Assembly: GCA_003506435.1 (NCBI GenBank)
Contig: DOAQ01000037.1
Location: 248,001-312,000 of the forward strand
Origin: Prolixibacteraceae bacterium
GTDB taxonomy: Bacteria; Bacteroidota; Bacteroidia; Bacteroidales; Prolixibacteraceae
Direction: 5' to 3'
Length of the DNA: 64,000 nucleotides
Shown: piece after piece, positions 35,389-45,309 of the stretch
How positions within the stretch are numbered: the first letter of the stretch is position 1
How the letters are laid out: each line of letters begins with the position of its first letter
Made by a program: the position numbers and the translations under genes
Notes under the pieces: model-generated
What the model was told of the DNA's origin: nothing
The model's input: the letters and a program-made list of their open reading frames with translations, nothing else
The model's database searches: none

Positions 35389-38172
35389 TCAATTTTTAAT
35401 TCCAAAAGAATAAGTGCCCGAACCGAATCGGTAGATCTTTCTCCCTTTTTCATCTCCCGTAAATTTGATATTAGTTGATAAACCAATATCCTTTCCACTT
35501 TCTTTGATGACTGAATTAGGCGATACAGGAATAATAATCTTCGCGGTAGTGTTGACCGGGATGGTAACATCCAGCAATAATTGATCATCCCGTTTATGCC
35601 ATTCACATCTGATCGGACCATAAGGCGATTGGTAGCTTGCCTTTGCAAAAGTAATGTCACCAACGATCTCCGGCTGAATGACTATTTCCCTGAACCCAAC
35701 AGAATTTTCTTCCTGCCTGATACCGCCAAGTCCGGCATAGAACCATTCCATCAGATGCCCCAGCATCAGATGGTTGTTTGAAACAGATTCCAATGCAGCC
35801 CATGATTCGGTAAGCGCTGTAGCCCCTTTCTTTAGTTGGAACCCATAACCAGGCACATCATCCCGGGCATTCATCTCATAAAGAAGCTGCGATTGCGCCC
35901 CTTCGGTCAATACAGTAACGAGGAAATGGAAGCCAATATCACCCGCTGTCAGAGCTTTCCCATTGGCCCGGATAGAATCTGTCAGGTTTGTCATGACTTT
36001 TTGTTTACTATCCTCATCCACCAGCCCAACACACCAAGGCATGGCCATGGCAGTCTGGCTCCCGGTCGAATAAGTTCCGTTTTCAGGATTAAAGAATTTC
36101 TCATTAAAAGCCTTCTTTACCTCTGCTGCCCAGGAGGCATAATAATCCTTCTCGGTTTGTTTTCTCAGGATTCCAGCTATTTTTGACAATAAAGCCAGAT
36201 CATAATAATAAATGGCGGTTGCTGTAACCGGAATTGGAGTAAGCTGTGAAGGGCCTGGTTCTTCCGGCCCCAGGTCAAACCAGTCGCCAAGACCGTAAGA
36301 CAAAATATGATTGTCTGATTTACCCTTCAGATAGTCAACATACTGGCACATCATAGGCCAGGCTTCATTCAGAACGGTTGTATCACCATACCACTTGTAC
36401 ACCAGCCACGGGAGGATTACAGAAGCGCTTCCCCACTCAGGTGAATCCCTGAACCCTCCGGATGATTGTCTGTATTCAGGCACGAAATCGGGAACCAATC
36501 CCTCACCGGTTTGCGCTTCTTCCATATCCCGGATCACCTTGTTGAATAAATGATATAAATCGAAATTATAGAGCATCGAGCCAGCCATTAAATATGTTTG
36601 CTCAAGCCAGCCATGTTTTTCCCTATGGGGACAATCCGTTAAAACACTCTGAAAGTTGCTCTTTATAGCCCATTGAATCAAGTCATCTGTCTTGTTGAAA
36701 AGTTCATTTGAACACTCAAAACTTCCGGTAGCAGGAGATGAATTTCGATTATGTAACATTTTCAAATCAACGATCTGAGGCAGCCCGTTATCTTTTGAGT
36801 ATGAATCGGGAACAGCACCTTCCACCTGAATATACCTGAACCCATAATAGGTAAACCGGGGAGACCAGTTTTCTATTCCCTCACCTTTCAGGGTATATGT
36901 GAAATAATATGGTTCTCCGCTGGCCTTTTGGTTGGCAAAGCTGTCTTTTGTAATAAGCTCTGCCGGAATCAAACGGATTTGCTGGCCTTTTTTTCCTTTT
37001 ACTTTCAGATTAATGACACCGGAAGCATTTTGCCCAAAGTCGTATAAAAATGAACTGTCAGATAATGGTTTAATTTGTTTTACACTTATTTTCTCCATAA
37101 CTGTTACAGGATAATCCTTTTCTGCCATAAGGCTTCCGGACGGGGCTTTGACGTATATTGCATTTCCCCAGTTGGAGTCATTAAATCCAGGCTGGTTCCA
37201 ACCTTTTTGTTCCAGACAGGCATCATAATCTTCACCTCCATAAATACTTGAATATGTTATGGGAGACGGAGTACATTTCCAACTTTGATCAGTAATAATA
37301 GTTTCAACTGAGCCATCGGAATATTTCAGCCTGAGTTGACTAATCAGTGATGGTTCTCCATACGCATTAACAAATTTTACATAGCGTTCCTGGTTTATAT
37401 AGTAAAATCCATTTCCAACTATAACACCTATCGCATTGGCCCCCTGTTTCAATAATTTTGTTACATCATAACAGTTGTATAATATCGACCTATCATAATT
37501 CGTCCATCCGGGAGATAAAAAGCTTGTTCCAACCTTAACCTCATTGATCGTACATTCGTATTGGCCAAGACCACTTATAAATAATACTGCCTCATCGAGC
37601 TCTTTTTTTACCCCAAATTCTTTCCTGAAATATGGAACAACTGCCCGTTCTTTTGCTTTGTTTCCGATTCCGGGATTGTTCCCGCTTTTAAATCCGGGAA
37701 CCAGCCTAATCGAATCAGGTAACTGCCGATACCCAATCCATTTTGCGCCTTGCCAGTCAGCAGGTTCCGGCAAACCCATCTGCCACATTCCCGAGATACT
37801 CCAGTCTGACTCATTTTCATTTTTATCCCAGATTTTAACTTTCCAGTAATATTTTTTTGCCGTCTCTAAATTATTTCCATTGAATGAAACTAATACAGAC
37901 TGTCCGGATTCAACTTTCCCTGAATCCCAGATATCTCCTTCATTATCTTTCAGGCCTTCCCTATTACTTGCAACCAGTATCCGGTATGCTGTTTGTAACT
38001 GGTTTCGTTCCCTGCTTTCCAGTATCCAGCTAAACCGGGGAGTGGGTGTTTCAATACCAAGCGGGTTAACTTTGTTCTCACAATACAGATTTTTAATCTG
38101 CAAAACCTTCTGTCCACATGCTGATAACGCGATCAATATGCAGAAAATCAACAGCCGGATTAGTTTTTTCAT
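35389..38172 (-). CDS. GH78 alpha-L-rhamnosidase, lipoprotein (second copy)
   Basis: I use the ATG at 38172 (927 residues), so that the signal MKKLIRLLIFCILIALSAC is N-terminal; the ORF could extend 7 codons upstream. Domain order is as in other GH78 enzymes: N-terminal fibronectin-like domain with NPLGIETPTPRFSW, beta-sandwich, then the catalytic (alpha/alpha)6 barrel with LTDCPHREKHGWLEQTYL (general acid Glu near 513) and GATALTESW (base Glu near 789), then the C-terminal sandwich. It removes terminal alpha-L-rhamnose. It differs from 2684-5392 in an insertion after the first sandwich (VPGFKSGNNPGIGNKAKE), so the two may prefer different linkages. It lies 54 bp downstream of the FAD oxidoreductase gene. 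Confidence 0.93.
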   Translation of the reverse strand: MKKLIRLLIFCILIALSACGQKVLQIKNLYCENKVNPLGIETPTPRFSWILESRERNQLQTAYRILVASNREGLKDNEGDIWDSGKVESGQSVLVSFNGNNLETAKKYYWKVKIWDKNENESDWSISGMWQMGLPEPADWQGAKWIGYRQLPDSIRLVPGFKSGNNPGIGNKAKERAVVPYFRKEFGVKKELDEAVLFISGLGQYECTINEVKVGTSFLSPGWTNYDRSILYNCYDVTKLLKQGANAIGVIVGNGFYYINQERYVKFVNAYGEPSLISQLRLKYSDGSVETIITDQSWKCTPSPITYSSIYGGEDYDACLEQKGWNQPGFNDSNWGNAIYVKAPSGSLMAEKDYPVTVMEKISVKQIKPLSDSSFLYDFGQNASGVINLKVKGKKGQQIRLIPAELITKDSFANQKASGEPYYFTYTLKGEGIENWSPRFTYYGFRYIQVEGAVPDSYSKDNGLPQIVDLKMLHNRNSSPATGSFECSNELFNKTDDLIQWAIKSNFQSVLTDCPHREKHGWLEQTYLMAGSMLYNFDLYHLFNKVIRDMEEAQTGEGLVPDFVPEYRQSSGGFRDSPEWGSASVILPWLVYKWYGDTTVLNEAWPMMCQYVDYLKGKSDNHILSYGLGDWFDLGPEEPGPSQLTPIPVTATAIYYYDLALLSKIAGILRKQTEKDYYASWAAEVKKAFNEKFFNPENGTYSTGSQTAMAMPWCVGLVDEDSKQKVMTNLTDSIRANGKALTAGDIGFHFLVTVLTEGAQSQLLYEMNARDDVPGYGFQLKKGATALTESWAALESVSNNHLMLGHLMEWFYAGLGGIRQEENSVGFREIVIQPEIVGDITFAKASYQSPYGPIRCEWHKRDDQLLLDVTIPVNTTAKIIIPVSPNSVIKESGKDIGLSTNIKFTGDEKGRKIYRFGSGTYSFGIKN

Positions 38173-38226
38173 TTTTTTGAGATATGACTCCATACTTCAC
38201 TAATTAAAAAGCTCTCATTCGTTGAG

Positions 38227-39558
38227 CTATCCCCATTCTTTTCTTTGTTTTTCTACCATTTCCCTTACTTTTACCCCGTCTAATTCACCGGGATGGATTC
38301 CCTTTTCTACAGCCATAACCGCTGCAACTCCTGCCGCTTCTCCGATTGGTACAGAATCACCGGTTACCCTATAACTTGCATGGGCATCAAAGGACCCGGA
38401 AATACAGCGTCCCGCCATCAGGAGATTTCTGCAATCGCGTGCCTGGAGACTTCTGAAAGGTACCTGATACGGTTGGGTCTTTACATTATAAAGCCCCATT
38501 CCTTCTTCCTTTTTCGGATGATGAACATCAATACCAAATTCTACGTCACAAATACCATCCTCGAATTTCCGCCCATTTTCCATGTCATCCATTGTCAGGT
38601 AGTATTTACCAATAATCCTGCGTCCTTCCCGTATTCCAATACAGGGAGATGTCGCGGCTAAAAAAATATCTTTAAAATATTCACCTCCATGCTTTTTTAA
38701 TACATCTATTACATATTGGACCTGCCTGCGTCCTTCAAGTTCGGCTTTCGTTAGACTATCGGTATCGGTCCCATCCAATCCATAAACATGAGACGGCATC
38801 AGATAGGCCATACCAGGCATCCCGTCCTGCCTGAAAAGTAAAATTCCTTCATACGGTATCTGTATCCCAGCTTCCCGGAAAATCTTTTTCATCTCTGCAT
38901 TCATCGCCTGTACATCTTTCAGTCCCCCTATAAGTCCATACGTTGTACCAGGCTGCATAGCGCCATCGGATTCCCTGCCTTTATGAAATTCACACTTTGC
39001 AAGCGCTCCTACATCGCCGTCCCCGGTGCAGTCGATAAATACTTTTCCTCGCCAGTATTCATAACCACTTTTTGAAGCAGTAACGAGTGATTGAATGGTA
39101 TTGTCTTTCTTCCCGACCCCTGAAACAAATGTATGCAACCGTAGTTTCACACCTGAATTACCCAGCATATCATCAAGGAGCAGTTTCATTGCTTCCACAT
39201 TATACACAAATTTGTTCCAGTCTTTTCTGAAATCTCCGGCATGACCATCTTTCCTCAGCTTTGTCTCAATATATTTCATTAACCCTGTTTTATTCTGATG
39301 GTCGATAATAACAGACAAAGCGCCCATAGTCCATACACCTCCGAAACAGGGATACTGCTCAATTAAAGCCACATCGGCTCCCAATTTTGCAGCAGCAAGC
39401 GCTGCTGAACATCCTGCAGGCCCCCCACCTGCAATGACAATGTCATGATAGTGCACTTTCCCTTTGTCTGCAGTTTTTTCTGCACCAATGGCATTTACAG
39501 ACACAATCGATCCCATAGTTCCAGCCGCGCCTACCTGCAAAAATTTTCTTCTTTCCAT
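38227..39558 (-). CDS. Tat-exported FAD-dependent oxidoreductase
   Basis: The 443-residue protein begins MERRKFLQVGAAGTMGS, a twin-arginine signal. It continues with the FAD dinucleotide-binding motif VIAGGGPAGCSAALAAAKLG (about 40-60) and EQYPCFGGVW, then a second FAD contact FIDCTGDGDVGALAKC and a late LMAGRCISGSFDAHAS. This is the FAD-dependent oxidoreductase family (FAD_oxidored, PF12831) common in Bacteroidota PULs. It may oxidise or reduce a sugar or aglycone, or serve a Gfo/Idh/MocA partner. It lies 55 bp downstream of the PLP enzyme gene. The cofactor is clear; the substrate is unknown. Confidence 0.87.
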   Translation of the reverse strand: MERRKFLQVGAAGTMGSIVSVNAIGAEKTADKGKVHYHDIVIAGGGPAGCSAALAAAKLGADVALIEQYPCFGGVWTMGALSVIIDHQNKTGLMKYIETKLRKDGHAGDFRKDWNKFVYNVEAMKLLLDDMLGNSGVKLRLHTFVSGVGKKDNTIQSLVTASKSGYEYWRGKVFIDCTGDGDVGALAKCEFHKGRESDGAMQPGTTYGLIGGLKDVQAMNAEMKKIFREAGIQIPYEGILLFRQDGMPGMAYLMPSHVYGLDGTDTDSLTKAELEGRRQVQYVIDVLKKHGGEYFKDIFLAATSPCIGIREGRRIIGKYYLTMDDMENGRKFEDGICDVEFGIDVHHPKKEEGMGLYNVKTQPYQVPFRSLQARDCRNLLMAGRCISGSFDAHASYRVTGDSVPIGEAAGVAAVMAVEKGIHPGELDGVKVREMVEKQRKEWG

Positions 39559-39613
39559 TTCAAAGCCTTTTGAATACTTTTATCATTCCTGGTGAAATTC
39601 TTCACAGAGACAA

Positions 39614-40606
39614 TTACCCGGCGTTTTTTTTCTGATTCAATTCTTTCGAATAATGAAATATTGCAGGAAGGCCTCCTGTATGTAAAAACAGAACATTAGA
39701 GTTTGGTTTTAGTTCTTTTCGATCCATCAAATCCATCATGCCGTAGAAAGCCCTCGCAGTATACACCGGGTCGAGCAATATCCCCTCAGCTTCTGCCAGT
39801 ACTTTGATCGCTTTCAGTTCGTTACCAGTGATAACTCCATACCCGGCTTTGTCATATCCCCGAAGAAGCTCAATACCCGGCACCTCTTTTATGTTCTTTA
39901 TTCCATACATGCCCATTACTGAACGGTAAAGATCAGCTATAATAGTTTCCAGGCTATGCCCATTGGTTTCGTCCTTATCAATGCTGATTCCGATCAACTT
40001 ACTATTCAACTGATGCAATTCACGACCAGCCAGTAATCCTGCATGAGTACCTCCCGAACTGGATGCAAAAACAATATAATCCATCCACTGTCCGGTTTCT
40101 TTCATCTGAGACTTCATTTCAAGCATGGCATCGGAATATCCCAGTGCACCTATTTCAGTGGATCCTCCGTATGGAATCAAATACGGATTAGCGCCTTCCT
40201 TTCGAATCTGTTCAGCTATTAACTGCATATCTTCACCTTTCCTGTTGTCACCTGTAAAATGAATCTTCGCACCAAACAAACCCGAAAGCAAAAGATTTCC
40301 TTCGTGTTGTTCAGGTTCCTGTCCTCCCAACACCAAATGACATTTTAACCCGACTTTAGCACAGGCAGCAGCAGTCAGACGACAGTGGTTTGATTGCTGA
40401 GCTCCGGCTGTGATCACAGTATCATGCCCCTTTTCCAAAGCATCCTGAAGCAGATACTCCAATTTCCGTACTTTATTTCCTCCTGTTGCCAATCCATTCA
40501 GGTCATCCCGTTTGATAAACACCCTGTAGCCGCTGAACATTTTCGACAAAGTCTTCAACTCATGCATGGGGGTAGGGAAAAATCCCAACGTCATTTTTTT
40601 CTTCAT
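39614..40606 (-). CDS. D-cysteine desulfhydrase/ACC deaminase-family PLP enzyme
   Basis: The 330-residue protein has no signal peptide, so it is cytoplasmic. It shows FFPTPMHELKTLSKMF, IKRDDLNGLATGGNKVRKLEYLL with the PLP lysine near 42, TAGAQQSNHCRLTAAACAKVG, and the glycine-rich phosphate loop ASSSGGTHAGLLAG. This matches the 1-aminocyclopropane-1-carboxylate deaminase/D-cysteine desulfhydrase family. Members release ammonia and a keto acid (and sulfide from D-cysteine). It is the only amino-acid enzyme in the window and sits between a T9SS-secreted propeller and a Tat-exported FAD oxidoreductase, an odd setting for a housekeeping role. The natural substrate cannot be told from sequence. 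Confidence 0.88.
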   Translation of the reverse strand: MKKKMTLGFFPTPMHELKTLSKMFSGYRVFIKRDDLNGLATGGNKVRKLEYLLQDALEKGHDTVITAGAQQSNHCRLTAAACAKVGLKCHLVLGGQEPEQHEGNLLLSGLFGAKIHFTGDNRKGEDMQLIAEQIRKEGANPYLIPYGGSTEIGALGYSDAMLEMKSQMKETGQWMDYIVFASSSGGTHAGLLAGRELHQLNSKLIGISIDKDETNGHSLETIIADLYRSVMGMYGIKNIKEVPGIELLRGYDKAGYGVITGNELKAIKVLAEAEGILLDPVYTARAFYGMMDLMDRKELKPNSNVLFLHTGGLPAIFHYSKELNQKKNAG

Positions 40607-40664
40607 GTTTTTAATTTTTTAAATCCAGTTAAATCTATAACTATCAGATTATGTTTTAGCTAAT

Positions 40665-43538
40665 TCATTTTATCAGTAACATTTTCTTCTGAAGAATGAA
40701 ATCCCCGGTTTTCAGACGGCAGATATATAATCCATCGGGGACGGTATGATTTCCATCATCTGTGCCATTCCATTTTACTTCATACGAGCCGAATTGATGT
40801 AACCCGTCAGCTAATTTCCGTATCTCCTGCCCTATGGAATTATATACAGAAAGGGCGATCCGGGATGATTGAGGAACAAAGTATTTGATAGTGGTTACGG
40901 AATTAAAAGGATTTGGATAATTTTCGAGGCAAGCCTTTTCCGAAAGCAACCTATTAACGCTGAGGACTGAACCATTCAGACAGAGATTGATTTCCTTATT
41001 CTTGCCTGATTCATGAATAATGGTTGTTTGTGTCGCCTGCGAATCAGTATATAACGGGTATTCCGTATTATTTATTAATAGTTTAACCAGAATTCCTGAA
41101 TTATCCGGGGTTCCCTCATCCTCCGCAGTGCCTGAATCATCGGTTCCCACTGCTATAAAATAATAACCATCCTTCGTGACACCTTCTCCTACCAGTTGAT
41201 GATCTGAAGCATTGTATATCCTGACGATAAGATTATCGGTCGGAAGCTTCTTCTGCTGATCAGTGATTGTTCCGGTATAACAGGCAGGAAGGGCATAATA
41301 ATAAGGTCTTTTGTAATTCTTGTTATAAATAGTGTTCGCACTTTTGTAAGGTGGAGGCAGTATCCATGTTCCTGCTGCGGTTCCTGTAAACAGCTCGCCG
41401 GTATGGGGATTGACTTGCAGTCCGACATTCCCGATACGGGGAAGATTACAGGATATATTCATCCATGTTTTGCCATCGTCAATACTTCTCCATATATTAT
41501 CAATCCCATGAGAGAACATGCAGGCATACATGATGTTCGGGAACTTCGGATCAAAAGTGATTTTATTCACGAAATTTCCATATTCAGCGCCCCCTGCGAG
41601 GTTTATGATTCCAAGCCCTTTCCAGCTATTTCCGTCGAATACGGCCATGTCGCCCCGTTCAACACCTGGCATAGAACCATTGCACACTGCATATACTTTG
41701 TTCGGGTCAGTTGGGTGTACATTGAAAACAGGACGGGAATCAAGAGGGGTAAAAGAATAACCCGGATCTGCATAAAGGCTCCAGTTTTGCCCATGATCGC
41801 CTGAACGGTAGATTTTGTTCCGGGAAGTGTTCCTGTTAATAGCATAAATAACCTCGGGGTATTTCTCACACATTCCGAATATGGAACCATTCATATTATC
41901 CAGATATGACGAAGCCCGAAATGTAAGCCCTCCGTCGGTAGAGATTTTGTTGCCTGCATAGATAATATCCGGATTTGTTGAATGATATTTAACAAACAGG
42001 TGATATTCGGTATAACCGGGAGTAATCCCACTTTCAACAACAGTTGGCAATGTCCAGTTAACTCCTGCGTCGGTAGTGAACGCCACTTTGGTTTCAAAGT
42101 TATAACCGGCTGACGCCACAATTTTTTTTGAGCCTTGCACTGGTTCCATGTCTCCATTGAATTGGCTCGTCCAAGGGATTACGGGGTTCGTCCCCTCGCG
42201 CCAGGAAATAGGTACACCACGGTCTTCAAAATAATCACTTCCTGTTTCAGTTACCATCATTCCAACATCTGCATTCAGGGTTGCAAACCGATTCGGATCG
42301 TGAGAATCGAATAACATGGACTGATTGCCCCATCCCCAGGCAAAACCTGTAAAGTAATCTGAGCTGACATCAAATGTGGCGCCTGCATCGTCGGTTTTCC
42401 TGAACTGTGCATTGGAGAATGCCACGGCATCGGTCGAGTCATGCGGATTTGGCGCAATCCCGGTAAACTGTCCCCTGATGACGATTTTATAATTTCTGCC
42501 AAGTCCGGGTTGTTCTTCAAAATACCCTGATTTGGTCCATGTATCCCCGCCATCCCTGGATACAACAAGATTGGCCCCGCTTCTGGCTTGTGGTACCATG
42601 TACAAAAGATTGGGATAACCCTGGTTCATAAACAGGAAATACGCGTAATCATTTCTTACTTCCGTAAAATTTAAACCTCCGTTTTTCGATCTGTAAACGC
42701 CATCGTCTTTTACGGTAGCGAATATGATGTTTGGATTCTTCGGATTAACTTCAACCGACATGACTTCTCCCGTGGGAAGGTCTCCCAGTTTTGAAAAGCT
42801 AGCCCCCTTGTCCTGACTGACAAAAAGCCCGTCCTCTGTCGCCATGTAAATAGTTTTTCCGTCAGAGGGGTGTGTTTTCAGGTCATAAATTTTTTCATAA
42901 AGGCTGTGATCGAATAATTTGACCCAGGTATCGCCGCCATCTTCACTTCGGTAAAAGGCACCGGGAGCCCCTTCCGTTCTGCTGTCGTAAGGATGTACAA
43001 CATACCAGCGCAATGCCTTTTTCTGGTTCGTATTGATGCTTGTCCGGTCATAAGCTATGGTTTTCCTGTTATACCGGTGAAGGCTGGAATTATAATTTGG
43101 TTTTGAAGGGAGCGCCAGGCTCCACGTCTTACCACTGTCGTTTGACCTGAAGACCCCTTCATAAGTTGTTGCCCGGTAATTCGACGACTTTGATACAGTT
43201 GCGAAAACAATGCTTGAATCAACGGGATCAACTTCAATAGATAAGCTGGCATGCGCATACATCCCTTTGCACAGGCATTTATCCCAGCTTGCCCCGCCAT
43301 CCCCGCTTCTCCATACCTGACAGACATCGTGTGCAAGATAAATAACATTCGGGCGATTATAACAACGGGCGATACTGTGCATGTGCTGTTCTCCCTCTCC
43401 TCCTACATCTCCCAGTTTAAATTCAGCCTCGGAGCGAACAGGCATGACCCGCCATCCGTCGTAAATAACAGAAGTCTGGCTAAAAGCATGAAATCTGACA
43501 ACTAATAACAATGAAAAAAATAAAATATGTTTTCTCAT
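40665..43538 (-). CDS. Secreted GH74/sialidase-like BNR propeller protein with T9SS C-terminal domain
   Basis: The 957-residue protein has a signal peptide (ILFFSLLLVVRFHAFSQ). It contains many Asp-box blades (SGDGGASWDKC, SNDSGKTWSLAL, SEDGGDTWVKL, SRDGGDTWTKS, SGDHGQNWSLY, SIDDGKTWMNI), so it is a large beta-propeller of the VPS10/GH74/sialidase type. A small domain follows near 770-850. The last 85 residues are a type IX secretion/sorting domain: ENYPNPFNSVTTIKYFVPQ, VYNSIGQEIRKL, GLYICRLKTG. It is thus exported to the cell surface or outside by T9SS, unlike its neighbours. Catalytic activity is uncertain: it could be a glycosidase or only a binding protein. Confidence 0.85.
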   Translation of the reverse strand: MRKHILFFSLLLVVRFHAFSQTSVIYDGWRVMPVRSEAEFKLGDVGGEGEQHMHSIARCYNRPNVIYLAHDVCQVWRSGDGGASWDKCLCKGMYAHASLSIEVDPVDSSIVFATVSKSSNYRATTYEGVFRSNDSGKTWSLALPSKPNYNSSLHRYNRKTIAYDRTSINTNQKKALRWYVVHPYDSRTEGAPGAFYRSEDGGDTWVKLFDHSLYEKIYDLKTHPSDGKTIYMATEDGLFVSQDKGASFSKLGDLPTGEVMSVEVNPKNPNIIFATVKDDGVYRSKNGGLNFTEVRNDYAYFLFMNQGYPNLLYMVPQARSGANLVVSRDGGDTWTKSGYFEEQPGLGRNYKIVIRGQFTGIAPNPHDSTDAVAFSNAQFRKTDDAGATFDVSSDYFTGFAWGWGNQSMLFDSHDPNRFATLNADVGMMVTETGSDYFEDRGVPISWREGTNPVIPWTSQFNGDMEPVQGSKKIVASAGYNFETKVAFTTDAGVNWTLPTVVESGITPGYTEYHLFVKYHSTNPDIIYAGNKISTDGGLTFRASSYLDNMNGSIFGMCEKYPEVIYAINRNTSRNKIYRSGDHGQNWSLYADPGYSFTPLDSRPVFNVHPTDPNKVYAVCNGSMPGVERGDMAVFDGNSWKGLGIINLAGGAEYGNFVNKITFDPKFPNIMYACMFSHGIDNIWRSIDDGKTWMNISCNLPRIGNVGLQVNPHTGELFTGTAAGTWILPPPYKSANTIYNKNYKRPYYYALPACYTGTITDQQKKLPTDNLIVRIYNASDHQLVGEGVTKDGYYFIAVGTDDSGTAEDEGTPDNSGILVKLLINNTEYPLYTDSQATQTTIIHESGKNKEINLCLNGSVLSVNRLLSEKACLENYPNPFNSVTTIKYFVPQSSRIALSVYNSIGQEIRKLADGLHQFGSYEVKWNGTDDGNHTVPDGLYICRLKTGDFILQKKMLLIK

Positions 43539-43547
43539 CTGAAATCA

Positions 43548-45257
43548 TTATTTACCTAATTTGTCAGATATCCTGAATTGTATTTGTTTTTCTTTTCCCA
43601 TTGATACACCTGCCCTGTCTTTTACACGAGAAGAAACAACAATCCGGTATTGTTCACTATTTTCAAAAGCTTGTACAGGAATAAATGTAAATTTCGTCCC
43701 GGCGTGTGAAACCTGCCATTTCCCCTCAACATCTTTATTGTCACAGATACGGATAACACGGATGCCGTTCTTGTTGAAAATGCTTTTTTCATTCATTGCA
43801 GGGGCAAAATGAACAGATATCTCATCGCCGGGCAAAACATCAGTCTTTTCATTTCGGGGGGTGACCATCAGGACAACCGGAGGAAGTTTTTCCTCTGGTT
43901 TAAGATACCTGTCAAAAAAGTCAATGACCAGTTTATACCTGTCAACACCCAATCTCTTATCATATCCATAAGAAAGAGAGTGCCCCAACCCTTCCATAAA
44001 AAGATAAATATGGTTGACATCCAATTCTTTCAATCTTTTTAAAAAGTGGGGAGTTCCTTCCTTGGTGATCACATCCCGGTCGTTTTCGCCGCAGGCAAGA
44101 ATGGTTGGTACATAATCGGGAGTAATATATTCTGATTCCCAAAGCCCCATTCCCATGCCCTGCCATCCGGCATGAATCTTTGAAGGATATCCGGGACAGG
44201 GTTGCGGTTGGGGAGTTCCTTCCGGAAAGCCAGCAAACGTTTTACTTTCGGTACCCTTTGCATTATTCGGATCAGAAAGACGCGTAACAGCATATTGCCC
44301 TTTGGAAATCCCCATCATCCCAATATGATCGGTATTGATATTATACTTTTCCGCATTTGCATAAATGTAACGCATCCCTGCCGAGTAACAGGCAAGGCCA
44401 TTCCAGTGATCGAGCGTGAAACCATTAAAATGCCAGTAATGTGTTACACAAGGATTGAAGCAGTGCCCCATCACGATATATACATACCCGCGCAACTGGA
44501 ACCAGTTCAGATGGGAGCCGTCTTCGGTGAGGCCTCCATGCACATTACGGTTTTGCTGGGTTTCGGAATAGACAAAGGCGGGTAACTCTTCATTAGATTC
44601 CGATGGATAGACAATATCCATTTTAATTCTGTAATCAAAAGGATTTCCCTGCCGGTCGACCATATCAGAAGGTTTTTGGGCAGGTTTCATGCCGGGAACC
44701 TTTGGTACAATTTCATTATTATAGGTTTCCATGATATATTCCAAAGAACCATATACTCCATGTTTATCAAATTCCCAGTAAACCAAGTCCGTGGCTACCC
44801 GGTAACCTTCCGGTAGGACAAAACATCTGTATTGCCTGGGTTTTAAATTGATATCATCCAAAAGAGAAGGGGTTTTAAAACCGAAAACTGCGTTGTAAAG
44901 CCCATTCAGATCATTATCGATGAAAGGCGAATTAGCCTTGGGGTCATTCCCGAAATCGACGGTAATAACGATGAATTTTTTATTGATGTAATCCTGCAGA
45001 ATCGAAAGGTCGTCTTCCTGCCCGATTCTTTTCCATGCCCGGTTTTTAAGGTACAAAACCACATCTTTGTCATCGGAACCGGTACTGTCTTCGAGATAAT
45101 ATATTCTTAATGGCAATTCTTTACCAAGATCAGGAAACTTCCATTCACTGGATTTTTTCAGATACGGATTCAGAACTGATAAATCAGAAGAAGCAAGTGA
45201 TGCCAGTGAGCTAATTATTAATGCAATTATAACCGAGCCGATAAATGTTCGTTTCAT
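43548..45257 (-). CDS. Secreted alpha/beta-hydrolase (esterase/peptidase-like) with C-terminal Ig-like domain
   Basis: The 569-residue protein has a signal peptide (IIALIISSLASLASS). Residues about 195-450 form an alpha/beta-hydrolase: the nucleophile elbow MMGISKGQYAV (Ser near 317, GxSxG), an acid in ACGENDRDV near 392, and the His in GLGHSLSYG near 424. The last 105 residues are an SbsA-like Ig domain (PRNEKTDVLPGDEISVHF). The first 190 residues are an N-terminal domain I do not recognise. It is likely an esterase releasing acyl or aromatic groups from the glycan. It lies 52 bp downstream of the FISUMP gene and 9 bp upstream of the propeller gene, so one operon is probable. Confidence 0.78.
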   Translation of the reverse strand: MKRTFIGSVIIALIISSLASLASSDLSVLNPYLKKSSEWKFPDLGKELPLRIYYLEDSTGSDDKDVVLYLKNRAWKRIGQEDDLSILQDYINKKFIVITVDFGNDPKANSPFIDNDLNGLYNAVFGFKTPSLLDDINLKPRQYRCFVLPEGYRVATDLVYWEFDKHGVYGSLEYIMETYNNEIVPKVPGMKPAQKPSDMVDRQGNPFDYRIKMDIVYPSESNEELPAFVYSETQQNRNVHGGLTEDGSHLNWFQLRGYVYIVMGHCFNPCVTHYWHFNGFTLDHWNGLACYSAGMRYIYANAEKYNINTDHIGMMGISKGQYAVTRLSDPNNAKGTESKTFAGFPEGTPQPQPCPGYPSKIHAGWQGMGMGLWESEYITPDYVPTILACGENDRDVITKEGTPHFLKRLKELDVNHIYLFMEGLGHSLSYGYDKRLGVDRYKLVIDFFDRYLKPEEKLPPVVLMVTPRNEKTDVLPGDEISVHFAPAMNEKSIFNKNGIRVIRICDNKDVEGKWQVSHAGTKFTFIPVQAFENSEQYRIVVSSRVKDRAGVSMGKEKQIQFRISDKLGK

Positions 45258-45309
45258 AAAATGTACTCTTCAAAAATGAATGAAATATTGTCACGCATAT
45301 TTGCATGAA

